Shown piece after piece: positions 7,781-15,859 of a stretch of 64,000 bases of DNA. The notes under the pieces were generated by a model. That model had not been told where the DNA came from and did no database searches. It saw nothing but the letters and a program-made list of their open reading frames with translations. Origin of the DNA: an uncultured Alistipes sp. GTDB lineage: Bacteria; Bacteroidota; Bacteroidia; Bacteroidales; Rikenellaceae. Numbering within the stretch: the stretch's first letter is position 1; the number at the start of each line of letters is the position of its first letter. A program made the position numbers and the translations under genes. The stretch lies in assembly GCA_944322005.1 (NCBI GenBank), contig CALUNL010000005.1, positions 121,768-185,767 on the forward strand, written 5' to 3'.

Positions 7781-8641
7781 ATGGAGCAGAGACCTTTTGT
7801 CATCGGAGTGGGCGAGCTGCTCTGGGATGTCCTGCCGTCAGGCAGGCGCATGGGCGGTGCGCCGGTCAACTTCACCTATTACGCCGCGCGCGGCGGTTGC
7901 CGTGCGCTGGCCGTAAGTGCGTTGGGCCGCGATGCTTCGGGCGACGAGCTCCTCGGTGAGTTTCGCCGCATAGGCCTCGATGACGCGCTTGTGCAGAGAA
8001 ACGGTTTCCCGACGGGAAGTGTCGATGTCAAGGTGGATTCGCAGGGTGTTCCGACATACGACATTCACGAGAACGTGGCATGGGACCATATCGAGGCCGA
8101 TGCCGCAACACTGGAGGCGGTGTCGAAGGCCGATGCTGTGTGTTGGGGTTCGCTGGCGCAGCGCAGCGAGGTCTCGCGCGGGTCGATACTGGCCATGGTG
8201 GATGCCGCGCCGGAGGAGGCTTTGAGGGTCTTCGACATAAACCTGCGTCAGGACTATTACGATCCGGAGACCGTGACGGCGTCGCTGCGCCGGGCCGACC
8301 TTTTCAAGCTCAACGAGGACGAACTCGTGACGCTCTCCTCTTTCTATGCCCTTTGCGGTGAGGCCGAGGTGCGTCTGCGGAGACTGTGCGAGATGTTCCG
8401 CCTGCGGTATGTAGTCTATACCGAAGGTGCGGTCGGGAGTACGGTGGTGTGCGGAGACGGTGCCGTTTCGCGCATCCCGACGCCGCATGTCGAGGTCGCC
8501 GACACGGTAGGAGCGGGGGATTCGTTTACGGCGACATTCGTCGCAATGCTTCTGCAGGGCTATACTCTCCGCGAGAGCCATGCCCGTGCCGTGGAGGTTG
8601 CTGCGGAGGTGTGCACCTGCCACGGAGCTATAATGCCGTGA
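7781..8641 (+). CDS. PfkB-family carbohydrate kinase (fructokinase-like)
   Basis: A 286-residue ribokinase-fold sugar kinase. The N-terminal segment GELLWDVLPSG...GGAPVNFTYYAARGG is the sugar-binding region typical of fructokinases. VADTVGAGDSFTATF near residue 238 holds the catalytic aspartate and the anion hole. The start ATG at 7781 lies 5 bp after the dehydrogenase stop; an open upstream extension overlaps that gene and was discarded. Its place as the third gene suggests it phosphorylates the ketose or related sugar made by the two oxidoreductases. Fructose is a guess based on similarity. Confidence 0.87.
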   Translation: MEQRPFVIGVGELLWDVLPSGRRMGGAPVNFTYYAARGGCRALAVSALGRDASGDELLGEFRRIGLDDALVQRNGFPTGSVDVKVDSQGVPTYDIHENVAWDHIEADAATLEAVSKADAVCWGSLAQRSEVSRGSILAMVDAAPEEALRVFDINLRQDYYDPETVTASLRRADLFKLNEDELVTLSSFYALCGEAEVRLRRLCEMFRLRYVVYTEGAVGSTVVCGDGAVSRIPTPHVEVADTVGAGDSFTATFVAMLLQGYTLRESHARAVEVAAEVCTCHGAIMP

Positions 8642-8677
8642 CCAGTGATGTAGGGGCAGGCAGAGGCCCGGATGCAT

Positions 8678-8725
8678 AAAAAACCAAGAGCCTGAACAAC
8701 TTTGATGTCGTTCAGGCTCTCTTGG
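8678..8725 (-). terminator. Terminator of tRNA-Arg
   Basis: CCAAGAGCCTGAAC pairs with GTTCAGGCTCTCTTGG, leaving a two-base bulge. On the minus strand the hairpin is followed by six T residues, directly downstream of the tRNA. Confidence 0.8.
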
Positions 8726-8728
8726 TGG

Positions 8729-8802
8729 TGACTCCGACAGGATTCAAACCTGTAACCGCTTGATCCGTAGTCAAGTACTCTATTCAGTTGAGCTACGGAG
8801 CC
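8729..8802 (-). tRNA. tRNA-Arg (ACG)
   Basis: On the minus strand the acceptor arms GGCTCCG and CGGAGTC pair with one G-T wobble. The D arm starts GCTC, and the anticodon stem CTTGA/TCAAG encloses CTACGGA, giving anticodon ACG. The T arm contains GGTTTGAATCC. No CCA is encoded. The first anticodon base would be converted to inosine by TadA. Confidence 0.94.
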
Positions 8803-8814
8803 GAATTGCGATTG

Positions 8815-8846
8815 CAAATGTAAGGCAAATTTACGATTCGAGCAAA
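8815..8846 (-). promoter_or_regulatory. Promoter of tRNA-Arg
   Basis: Read on the minus strand, TTTG (8846-8843) and TACATTTG (8822-8815) are separated by exactly 20 bp. The -7 element ends about 12 bp before the tRNA. Confidence 0.75.
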
Positions 8847-8898
8847 TATTTCGGCAAAAAAATTATTGCCGGTGCGGTATCTCCTCCTGCATCGGCAA

Positions 8899-9516
8899 TT
8901 ATTTTACCTCACGCTCAGGATTTTCCCGCAGGAACTGCTCCCATGTGCTGGAGCCGCGTTTCTTTGCGCGTTTGTCTCCGCCGAGACCCTTTATGCGCTC
9001 GGGACCGAGTACGTCGTTTATCGGACTCGATGCGGTAAAGTAGTGGCACAGGGCCACCGCCATGCCGTCGGTCGCATCGAACTTGTCGGGCTTGTCCTCG
9101 ATGTGAAGCGTCCGCATGACGATTCCTGCGACCTGCTCCTTCGATGCCGAGCCGCGCCCGGTGATGGACTGCTTGATGCGCGTGGGGGCGTATTCGTAGA
9201 CGTTCCGGTTACGGCTCAGGGCGGCGGCCATGGCCACCCCCTGAGCGCGTCCCAGTTTGAGCATGCTCTGCACGTTGCGGCCGAAGAAGGGCGATTCGAG
9301 TGCGACCTCCGACGGCCGGTATTCGTCTATCAGCCGGCATACGCTGTCGAAGATGTAGCGCAACTTGGCGTACGGGTCGGACAGGCGGTGCATGTCGACT
9401 GCGCCGAGGACTACGGCCCCGAGCCGTCTGCCTTCGACCTCTATGACGCCGTAACCCATGTAGTTGGTACCGGGGTCTATGCCGAGTATGCGGTATCTTT
9501 CCATCTTTCCGGACAT
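8899..9516 (-). CDS. ruvC: Crossover junction endodeoxyribonuclease RuvC
   Basis: A 205-residue Holliday-junction resolvase that cuts four-way junctions symmetrically, working with RuvAB in recombinational repair. ILGIDPGTNYMGYG holds the first catalytic aspartate (residue 14), VALESPFFG the catalytic glutamate, and KFDATDGMAVALCHY the last two aspartates, so the active site is intact. The C-terminal basic tail (KGLGGDKRAKKRGSS) is longer than in E. coli RuvC. A second start, MERYRILG, four codons downstream is equally possible. It is the last gene of the coaD-lpxD-thioredoxin-like-ruvC run; no ruvA or ruvB is nearby. Confidence 0.95.
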   Translation of the reverse strand: MSGKMERYRILGIDPGTNYMGYGVIEVEGRRLGAVVLGAVDMHRLSDPYAKLRYIFDSVCRLIDEYRPSEVALESPFFGRNVQSMLKLGRAQGVAMAAALSRNRNVYEYAPTRIKQSITGRGSASKEQVAGIVMRTLHIEDKPDKFDATDGMAVALCHYFTASSPINDVLGPERIKGLGGDKRAKKRGSSTWEQFLRENPEREVK

Positions 9517-9553
9517 CGTGCCGACTGCTTAGCAATGTTTGCCGCGGGCGGGA

Positions 9554-10618
9554 TTATTTGCCGAAAATCTCCGCCAGGCGCTTCTCCACATCCTCGCCGC
9601 GGAGATCGCGTGCGATGATGGTGCCGTTCGAGCAGTCGATGAGAACGTTGGCCGGTATGGCCTCGATAACGTAATCCTCGGCAGCCTGGTTGTCGAACGA
9701 GTTGAGGCTGCTGACGTTTATCCACTTCATGCCGTTCTCCTTCATGGCATCCTTCCACTTGGCGATGTCGCGGTCGAACGAAACTCCGTAGATTTCGAAT
9801 CCGAGCTTGTGGTACTTCTTGTAAGCCTTTACGAGTACCGGAACCTCATGCATGCACGGCTGGCACCATGAAGCCCAGAAATCGACGAGGACATACTTGT
9901 TCTTCGGGTTCTGTACCACATCGCGGAGTGAAATCTCCTCACCGTGGATGTTCTTCTGTACGATGTTGATGTACTTCGGTACGAAATCGCTGCCCTCGGC
10001 CTGCGGCTCAACCTTCATCTTGCGCTCGGCCTTCTCGATGGCCTCCTTTACGACCTTGTTGTTGCGCAGCTCCTCCGGGAACTTGTTGATCTCCTCCAGA
10101 AGCTCCTTGCCGGAGAGGCGTGCGCTCTTGGAGTCGAGCAGCGAGTAGACGCCGAAGAGATTGTCACGGTTGGCTTCGATGTGACGGTCGATGAGCGCGT
10201 AGTACTCGTCGACGAATTTCTCCTTCTCGCTCTCATCGGCCTTGTTCATACGGTCGAGCAGGTCGCCGAACTCGGCACGCATGGCTGCAATGCCGTCATT
10301 TGAAGGGGTTCCCGATACGACGAGGCCTTCGTCGGATGCGGCATCGCCGGTTACGGTAATCTTGCCGTTATCGGTGAATACCGTTGCGATAGGGGATTTG
10401 CCGTTGAGTATCAGGGCCAGGGTCGGCTCCTCCGAGCAGTTCACGAACTTGAACTTTCCGTTGCTTACCAGGGCGGAGTCGATAATCTCCATGTTGCTCT
10501 GGTCGGCCAGATAGATGTATCCGTCGTTGAGGTTCTCCACCTTGCCGCTGATCACGCAACGGGGATTCGAGCACGCCACCGATGCGGCGGCAAGTGCCAG
10601 CAATAACATTTTTTTCAT
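9554..10618 (-). CDS. TlpA-like thiol:disulfide oxidoreductase lipoprotein
   Basis: A 354-residue exported protein. It has a lipoprotein signal (LLALAAASVAC, lipidated Cys near 16), then a region up to about residue 110 that resembles the DUF4369 domain common before Bacteroidetes thioredoxins (VISGKVENLNDGYIYLAD). A helical segment spans about 120-210. The C-terminal AhpC/TlpA-type thioredoxin fold has the redox motif WCQPC in VDFWASWCQPCMHEVP near residue 250. It would reduce or isomerise disulfides at the cell envelope; the partner is unknown. It lies 37 bp from both lpxD and ruvC, which suggests a shared transcript without indicating a shared pathway. Confidence 0.87.
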   Translation of the reverse strand: MKKMLLLALAAASVACSNPRCVISGKVENLNDGYIYLADQSNMEIIDSALVSNGKFKFVNCSEEPTLALILNGKSPIATVFTDNGKITVTGDAASDEGLVVSGTPSNDGIAAMRAEFGDLLDRMNKADESEKEKFVDEYYALIDRHIEANRDNLFGVYSLLDSKSARLSGKELLEEINKFPEELRNNKVVKEAIEKAERKMKVEPQAEGSDFVPKYINIVQKNIHGEEISLRDVVQNPKNKYVLVDFWASWCQPCMHEVPVLVKAYKKYHKLGFEIYGVSFDRDIAKWKDAMKENGMKWINVSSLNSFDNQAAEDYVIEAIPANVLIDCSNGTIIARDLRGEDVEKRLAEIFGK

Positions 10619-10655
10619 ATCCTTGACTTTTATTGATTATGGTTTTTACTCTCTC

Positions 10656-11690
10656 TTACTCCTTCTTGAGCTCGTTCAACTGCTTCTCGAGCATGTCGAT
10701 GCGGTGGCGCAGCTCCGGAAGTATGCGGAATACGGCGTGCGAGCGGTAGAACTGCATGCCAGGCATGGCCGGGTATCCGAAACGCACCTCGCCCGACGGC
10801 ACGTCGCGGTCGATGCCGCTCTGGGAGCCTATCTTGACGTTGTCGCCGATAGTGATGTGGTCCGCTATGCCGACCTGTCCCGCGATGAAGCAGTTGTGGC
10901 CGACCTTCGAGGTGCCGGCGATGCCGGTCTGGGCCGATGCTACGGTATTCTCGCCGATCTGCACGTTGTGGCCTATCTGGATCAGGTTGTCGAGCTTCAC
11001 GCCGCGGCGGATTATCGTGGAGTCGGTCTTGGCGCGGTCCACGCAGGTGTTGGCTCCTATCTCGACGTCATCCTCTATGATAACGTTGCCCAGCTGCGGG
11101 ATCTTGTCGAAGCCTCCTCCGGCATTCGGGGCGAACCCGAATCCGTCGGCCCCGATTACGGCCCCGGCGTGGAGTATGCAGCGCTTGCCGATGCGGCAGC
11201 CTTCGTATACCTTCACTCCGGCATAGAGTTTCGTCCCCTCGCCGATTTTCACGCCGTCGCCTATGTAGCACTGCGGGTATATCTTGGCTCCGTCGCCTAT
11301 TTCGGCGCCGGCCTCGATTACGGCGAAATCGCCAATGTAGCAATCCTTGCCCACCTTCGCCTTGTCGGAGATGGAGGCGAGGCGGCTGATCCCGCTCTTC
11401 TGCGGCTTCATGGCATTGTACATCTCCAGCAGCTTGAGCACGCACATGTTCACGTCATCGACGCGTATGAGCGTTGCCTTTACCTCCGATTTGGGTTCGA
11501 AGTCGCGGCCTACAAGCACTATCGAGCAGCCGGTAGTATATATGAACGGTTCATACTTGGGGTTGGAAAGGTATGAAAGCGAACCTTTCCCGCCACCCTC
11601 AATCGACGATACGGTGTGTACCGCCGCATTCTTGTCGCCGACGACCTCACCCGAGATGAGCCCGGCAATCATTTCCGCTGTAAATTCCAT
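10656..11690 (-). CDS. lpxD: UDP-3-O-acylglucosamine N-acyltransferase LpxD
   Basis: A 344-residue lipid A biosynthesis enzyme that transfers a hydroxyacyl chain from acyl carrier protein to UDP-3-O-acylglucosamine in the cytoplasm. The N-terminal uridine-binding domain spans about 1-100. It is followed by a left-handed beta-helix of many hexapeptide repeats (such as [15 protein letters not shown]). The conserved catalytic histidine lies in [12 protein letters not shown], and [13 protein letters not shown] is typical of LpxD. A C-terminal helix ([21 protein letters not shown]) probably forms the trimer coil. No lpxA, lpxC or fabZ adjoins it here; its neighbours are coaD and a thioredoxin-like gene. 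Confidence 0.95.
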   Translation of the reverse strand: MEFTAEMIAGLISGEVVGDKNAAVHTVSSIEGGGKGSLSYLSNPKYEPFIYTTGCSIVLVGRDFEPKSEVKATLIRVDDVNMCVLKLLEMYNAMKPQKSGISRLASISDKAKVGKDCYIGDFAVIEAGAEIGDGAKIYPQCYIGDGVKIGEGTKLYAGVKVYEGCRIGKRCILHAGAVIGADGFGFAPNAGGGFDKIPQLGNVIIEDDVEIGANTCVDRAKTDSTIIRRGVKLDNLIQIGHNVQIGENTVASAQTGIAGTSKVGHNCFIAGQVGIADHITIGDNVKIGSQSGIDRDVPSGEVRFGYPAMPGMQFYRSHAVFRILPELRHRIDMLEKQLNELKKE

Positions 11691-11749
11691 AAAATAAGGT
11701 AGATATATTGTTCTTTCGTTTGCCTGTCAGGTTTGCTTTGTCTGGTGTG

Positions 11750-12226
11750 CTATTTGCTCATGTAGTCCGAAAGCCTAACGCCCTTGGGCATGAACTCTCC
11801 GACGTCGTGACCGAACGACACGAGCTCACGTACGATGCTCGACGAGATGTGGGCGTATTCGTCGGGGGTTACGAGCAGCACCGTGGTCACCGACGGGAAC
11901 AGACGCCGGTTGGTGGCCTCTATGCTGCGTTCGAAGTTGAAATCGGTGGTATTGCGGATTCCGCGGACGATGGCGCAGGCACCGACCTCCATTGCGAACT
12001 CTCCGGTCAGCGTCCCGTAACTCCTTACGCTGACGCGCGGCTCTGAGGCGTAGATGTCCGAAATGAGCCTGCAGCGGCTCTCCACGTCGAGCAGGTGAAC
12101 CTTGGATATATTCTCGCCTACGGCGATTACAATCTCGTCGAACAGTCTCAATGTCTGTTCCACGAGTGAGGCGTGGCCGAGTGTGAATGGGTCGAACGAG
12201 CCCGGAAACAGTGCGATTTTTTTCAT
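11750..12226 (-). CDS. coaD: Phosphopantetheine adenylyltransferase CoaD
   Basis: A 158-residue nucleotidyltransferase that joins ATP and 4'-phosphopantetheine to make dephospho-CoA. ALFPGSFDPFTLGHASLVEQ at the N-terminus contains the TxGH nucleotide-binding motif. RGIRNTTDFNFE near residue 90 and HISSSIVRELVSFGHDV near 127 are the other family signatures. MKKIALFPGSF at 12226 is the clear start; the longer open frame upstream is noncoding. It heads the minus-strand run with lpxD, the thioredoxin-like gene and ruvC. Confidence 0.95.
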   Translation of the reverse strand: MKKIALFPGSFDPFTLGHASLVEQTLRLFDEIVIAVGENISKVHLLDVESRCRLISDIYASEPRVSVRSYGTLTGEFAMEVGACAIVRGIRNTTDFNFERSIEATNRRLFPSVTTVLLVTPDEYAHISSSIVRELVSFGHDVGEFMPKGVRLSDYMSK

Positions 12227-12235
12227 AACACGCTG

Positions 12236-12251
12236 CAAATATACAAATATA
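12236..12251 (-). promoter_or_regulatory. Tandem -7 elements before coaD
   Basis: Read on the minus strand, two TATATTTG octamers lie end to end. Either could direct coaD transcription, the nearer one about 10 bp before the start codon. No TTTG is found at the right distance, so the -33 element is weak. Confidence 0.4.
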
Positions 12252-12376
12252 AACAAAATCGGCGAATCTTGTGCATTGATGGCGAAAAAGAACGTATGCG
12301 CACATGCGGCGACAAATTTCCGGGAAGGAAATACTGTTACGGCATGCGGTTTCGGCGTAGCCATGAATAAAACGGT

Positions 12377-12423
12377 TGTTTTCATTTGGCTCTGTTATTG
12401 TCTTTTCGTATATTTGCATGGTG
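12377..12423 (+). repeat. Promoter-bearing direct repeat, copy 1
   Basis: About 36 of 47 bases match the segment at 12467-12513, offset by 90 bp. Both contain a -33/-7 promoter pair with the same 20-bp spacing. Confidence 0.6.
12385..12416 (+). promoter_or_regulatory. Promoter copy 1 of the LRR lipoprotein gene
   Basis: TTTG at 12385-12388, a 20-bp spacer and TATATTTG at 12409-12416 match the Bacteroidetes consensus exactly. The element sits about 150 bp before the start codon. It is the better-preserved copy of a duplicated segment. Confidence 0.7.
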
Positions 12424-12466
12424 CGAATATATGACGCGGCTCGGCATGGCCAGACAAGACCATTCA

Positions 12467-12513
12467 TGTTTTCGTTTGTCTCTGCACTTGTCCTTTCGTA
12501 TATGTGAGATGTG
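12467..12513 (+). repeat. Promoter-bearing direct repeat, copy 2
   Basis: The second copy of the segment at 12377-12423. It holds TTTG at 12475-12478 and, after 20 bp, TATATGTG at 12499-12506, which has one change from the -7 consensus (T to G). It may be a weaker promoter or a regulatory decoy. Confidence 0.6.
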
Positions 12514-12566
12514 ACTTTTTGAGATGTTTGTTGCGTCCCGAATATTTTTAACACAGATACCATACC

Positions 12567-15017
12567 ATGAGAGCCAAAAATCTTTTTTTTGTTGTGACGG
12601 CGCTTGTCGGCATGATGCTGGCAGGATGTACCAAGAGTGATGTTCCGACCCCGGGAACATCGGAAGTTTCGATCTCTCTCGACCGACAGACCATGATACT
12701 TCCTGTCGGTAAAAGTGCTACCCTTGAAGTTATAGTGCATCCGGAGACGGCAGCAACACCGGCTCTTGCATGGAGCTCGGAATATCCGTCCATTGCCACC
12801 GTGGACGATTCCGGAGTTGTCACCGGAGTCAGTGTGGGTGAAACCACCGTCGTTGTCTCGACCGAAGACGGTGAATACCGCGAGGAGTGCAAGGTGACGG
12901 TTGTAAACGATATGGAGACCTTTATCAAGCAGCAGATACGCACGGCGATGTTTGATATGGGTGCCACTGAAGAGATGCTTGGCCAAACAGGTTGGACCAT
13001 GGATAATCCGTTGGAACAGTGGCAGATCATGCAAGTGGAGCCGGCCGATGAAGCGGAGATAGGATATTGGGTGGATTTATATGTGTATGATTATATCTTG
13101 AATGGGGAATTGAGTGCTGCACTGTTCAGTATACCGGGCCTGCGCAGTATCGATATTTCCTACAATAATCTGACGGGTCCGATTCCGACGGAGATAGGAA
13201 ATGCTAAGTATTTATCCTATATTGCATTGGGCAGCAACAACCTGACGGGTCCGATTCCGGTAGAGATAGGAAATCTGAAGTCGTTATCGTTCCTTTGCAT
13301 TCATGGCAACAATCTGACCGGCTCGATTCCGGCCGAACTGGGGGATCTGGAATTGCTTGAGACCCTTTGCTTTCATAGCAACAACCTGACCGGCTCGATT
13401 CCGGCCGCACTTGGGAGTCTGGAATTGCTCACGGAACTTCGTTTTGAAGAAAACAACCTGACGGGTTCGATTCCGGCCGAACTTGGGAATCTGAAATTGC
13501 TTACGGAACTTCGTTTTGAAGAAAACAACCTGACCGGCTCGATTCCGGCCGCACTTGGAAATCTGGAATTGCTCACGGAACTTCGTTTTAACGACAACAA
13601 CCTGACGGGTTCGATTCCGGCTGAACTGGGAAACCTGGAGAACCTTGAATATGTCGATTTCTCGAACAACATGTTGTCCGGCACGATTCCAGTGGGGTTG
13701 AGAGCGAATGTCAACTTCTATGATTTTGTATTCAATCCGCAACAGGAGGGTTACGGCATAGATGAAGATGGGGGTGTTGACGATACCGACAAAAATACTC
13801 TGATAGCCATCGCGCAGGCCTGGGGTGATGCCGCTCCGGAGAGCATCAGGAGCTCTTGGACTGCAGATAACTCCATAACCGACTTTTACGGAGTGGGGTG
13901 TGACGGACTCGGTAGGGTAATCGGTCTGGATTTGTATGGATGCGGAGTTACTGAGCCTGTTCTCCAAGGGATAGGCAATCTGTCGAATTTGCGGAATTTG
14001 AACTTGGGAGACAACAATCTGTCCGCCCTCCCGGCCGAGCTTGGCAAGCTCACATCGTTGGAAGAGTTGTATCTGGCATTCAATAATTTTACGGAGGTTC
14101 CGGATGTCATCGGCAACATGACCAGCATGCGTGACCTCGACTTTTCCATAAACCTGATTACGAAGGTCCCGGACATTTTCGGCAACATGCCGAATTTGAC
14201 CATATTGGATTTTTACAAAAACAAACTCACATCCGTGCCGGCGGGACTCGGAGGACTCGCCTTTCTGGAAGAGTTGTATCTGGAGTGCAACGAAATCTCC
14301 TCCGTTCCGGATGATTTCGGCAATCTCCCGAATTTGAGGGAACTGAATTTGAGCGAAAACAGATTGACATCCGTGCCGGAGGGCATACGGGAGATGTCCA
14401 AACTGGAATATCTGGACCTTTATAAAAATGAGATTGAAGGCGAGATTCCTTCATGGCTGTGCGACCTTGTCGGGTTGATAGATTTGTCGTTGTGCGCAAA
14501 CAACTTTACCGGAACGATACCGGAGAACATCGGCAATCTCACAAACCTTACCAATTTGGTCCTATACGGCAACAACCTGATCGGAACCATTCCGTCCGAA
14601 CTGTTCCGGCTTGTGAATCTCTCGACTCTGTACCTGAGCGAAAATCAATTGTCCGGAGAAATTTCGTCCGAGTTCGGAACCCTGACGAAACTGCATTATC
14701 TCGATTTGGGTAACAACCTCTTTACAGGCTACATCCCTGCCGAACTGGGCAATATACCAGATATGAGATATTGTTTTTTATGGTACAACAATTTGAGCGG
14801 AACAGTGCCGGAGTCGGTGTTGAACCATCCTAATTTCTCGGAGTGGTACATTGTCCCGCAGAATGACGGATATTCTTTCGACAACTATCCTTCTTCGTAC
14901 AGTTCCGTGGCGAATATCGGGGCGCTTGACAGGTCACGCCACGAGCGATATTCGGAGTCGCGGATGAAGTATGAGCAGCGCAGGCTGGAACGTAGCCGTC
15001 GTATGCATGTGCGGTAA
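12567..15017 (+). CDS. Large leucine-rich-repeat lipoprotein with plant-type repeats
   Basis: An 816-residue exported protein. The lipoprotein signal ends at LVGMMLAGC (Cys near 21). A BIG2-type immunoglobulin-like domain covers about residues 32-113 (SISLDRQTMILPVGKSATLEV ending in CKVTVV). A cap-like region is followed by eight 24-residue repeats of the plant class (NNLTGSIPAELGNLxxLxxL, about 188-380). A second cap-like segment (SWTADNSITDFYGVGCDG) precedes about twelve further repeats, half of them of the LPxxLGNL type. The tail is Arg-rich. Repeats 3-7 of the first block are nearly identical in DNA as well. It is probably anchored in the outer membrane and binds a protein or glycan; the ligand is unknown. 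Base composition in the repeats is lower in GC than in its neighbours. Confidence 0.88.
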   Translation: MRAKNLFFVVTALVGMMLAGCTKSDVPTPGTSEVSISLDRQTMILPVGKSATLEVIVHPETAATPALAWSSEYPSIATVDDSGVVTGVSVGETTVVVSTEDGEYREECKVTVVNDMETFIKQQIRTAMFDMGATEEMLGQTGWTMDNPLEQWQIMQVEPADEAEIGYWVDLYVYDYILNGELSAALFSIPGLRSIDISYNNLTGPIPTEIGNAKYLSYIALGSNNLTGPIPVEIGNLKSLSFLCIHGNNLTGSIPAELGDLELLETLCFHSNNLTGSIPAALGSLELLTELRFEENNLTGSIPAELGNLKLLTELRFEENNLTGSIPAALGNLELLTELRFNDNNLTGSIPAELGNLENLEYVDFSNNMLSGTIPVGLRANVNFYDFVFNPQQEGYGIDEDGGVDDTDKNTLIAIAQAWGDAAPESIRSSWTADNSITDFYGVGCDGLGRVIGLDLYGCGVTEPVLQGIGNLSNLRNLNLGDNNLSALPAELGKLTSLEELYLAFNNFTEVPDVIGNMTSMRDLDFSINLITKVPDIFGNMPNLTILDFYKNKLTSVPAGLGGLAFLEELYLECNEISSVPDDFGNLPNLRELNLSENRLTSVPEGIREMSKLEYLDLYKNEIEGEIPSWLCDLVGLIDLSLCANNFTGTIPENIGNLTNLTNLVLYGNNLIGTIPSELFRLVNLSTLYLSENQLSGEISSEFGTLTKLHYLDLGNNLFTGYIPAELGNIPDMRYCFLWYNNLSGTVPESVLNHPNFSEWYIVPQNDGYSFDNYPSSYSSVANIGALDRSRHERYSESRMKYEQRRLERSRRMHVR
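13237..13640 (+). repeat. Tandem 72-bp repeats within the LRR gene
   Basis: Successive 72-bp units each begin AACAACCTGAC or close variants and encode one 24-residue leucine-rich repeat. The units between about 13380 and 13640 differ at only a few positions, including two that share TTCGTTTTGAAGAA exactly. Such identity allows slippage or unequal recombination that would add or remove whole repeats in frame. Confidence 0.85.
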
Positions 15018-15040
15018 TGGCTCCCAACGGGTAAAACACG

Positions 15041-15067
15041 CATGCCCGGCCATTTTGGCCGGGCATG
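15041..15067 (+). terminator. Terminator of the LRR gene
   Basis: CATGCCCGGCC and GGCCGGGCATG pair perfectly around ATTTT. The following T-run is short (TTTG). Being symmetric, the hairpin may also serve the convergent gene. Confidence 0.7.
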
Positions 15068-15166
15068 TTTGTTCGTGTGACAGATAGGGCGACTTCCAGG
15101 GCCCGTAACTGCGGCTCGGGATGTGTTCGGAGTGCCTGTACGTCGGCGCTGCCGTTCCGCTGTGCC

Positions 15167-15787
15167 TTACCGCCTGCGGCGGTGGCGTCCGAGTTCGATA
15201 TACTCCGTATATGCTATGCGGGTGTGGGGGTTCGACGAGACTATCTCCTGCCGTATTGCCTTGGTGCCGCAGCGGAAGAAGAGAAACCTCCTCGGTACGC
15301 GGTGCACTATCTGCTGCAGCGTGTCGATGCTCGTTACGTTGCAGTGTACGCGCCCGTTTTCGATGCAACCCTCGACCTCGACCCAGCCGTCACCCCACCG
15401 GAATGTGCGGAGCGTGTCGGCAATGCGTAGCGTATCCCTCAATATGACCGTGTCGCGGACGAATACCGTGTCGCACAGGCGCGCATCGGCCGAAAAGCCG
15501 GTCACCGTAACGCTCTTCGAGGCGCTTTCGAGGCGCCGTATGCGGATTCCCATGGCGCGGATCTTCTCGGCGTCGCGGGCCCGCAGCTCCTCATATTCGC
15601 CGCACAGCAGCCGCAGCGAACGTGCCGATGCCGCCTCCTCGCCGAGCCGCGTGCGGTAGTGCAGCACCTCCTGTGAGAGTGAACTCTGGTTGTTTTTCAG
15701 ACGGCGGTTCTCCCCAATCAGGAACTTCCCGCCGGCGACCGCCGCCACCGTGGCGACGACGCAGTAGATGAGTAGGATTTTCTTCAT
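15167..15787 (-). CDS. Membrane-anchored coiled-coil protein of unknown function
   Basis: A 206-residue protein with one N-terminal transmembrane or signal segment (ILLIYCVVATVAAVAGG). It is followed by a long charged helical stretch (about 27-95) with coiled-coil character, rich in Arg, Glu and Leu. A later segment repeats DTV/DTL (CDTVFVRDTVILRDTLRIADTLRTF), which may form a beta-rich or helical repeat. The C-terminus is very basic. The start MKKILLIY was preferred over an ATG nine codons upstream. I do not recognise the family with certainty; it resembles Bacteroidales proteins of the DUF6549 kind. It follows the aminotransferase-like gene after 72 bp and may share its transcript. Confidence 0.6.
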   Translation of the reverse strand: MKKILLIYCVVATVAAVAGGKFLIGENRRLKNNQSSLSQEVLHYRTRLGEEAASARSLRLLCGEYEELRARDAEKIRAMGIRIRRLESASKSVTVTGFSADARLCDTVFVRDTVILRDTLRIADTLRTFRWGDGWVEVEGCIENGRVHCNVTSIDTLQQIVHRVPRRFLFFRCGTKAIRQEIVSSNPHTRIAYTEYIELGRHRRRR

Positions 15788-15859
15788 GACCTGTCTTTTC
15801 CGGTTTTCGCGCAATATAGTGCGCCGCGGACCGTGGCAGGTTATGAATCTTGCATAAAA

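Noticed and set aside
8560-8817. 85-codon open frame across tRNA-Arg
   Set aside because: It spans the tRNA and its terminator and matches no protein family.
12386-13034. Minus-strand frames upstream of coaD and opposite the LRR gene
   Set aside because: They cross the coaD promoter region and the duplicated LRR promoters, and encode nothing recognisable.
13237-13640. CRISPR array
   Set aside because: The 72-bp units are coding, have no unique spacers and translate to leucine-rich repeats.
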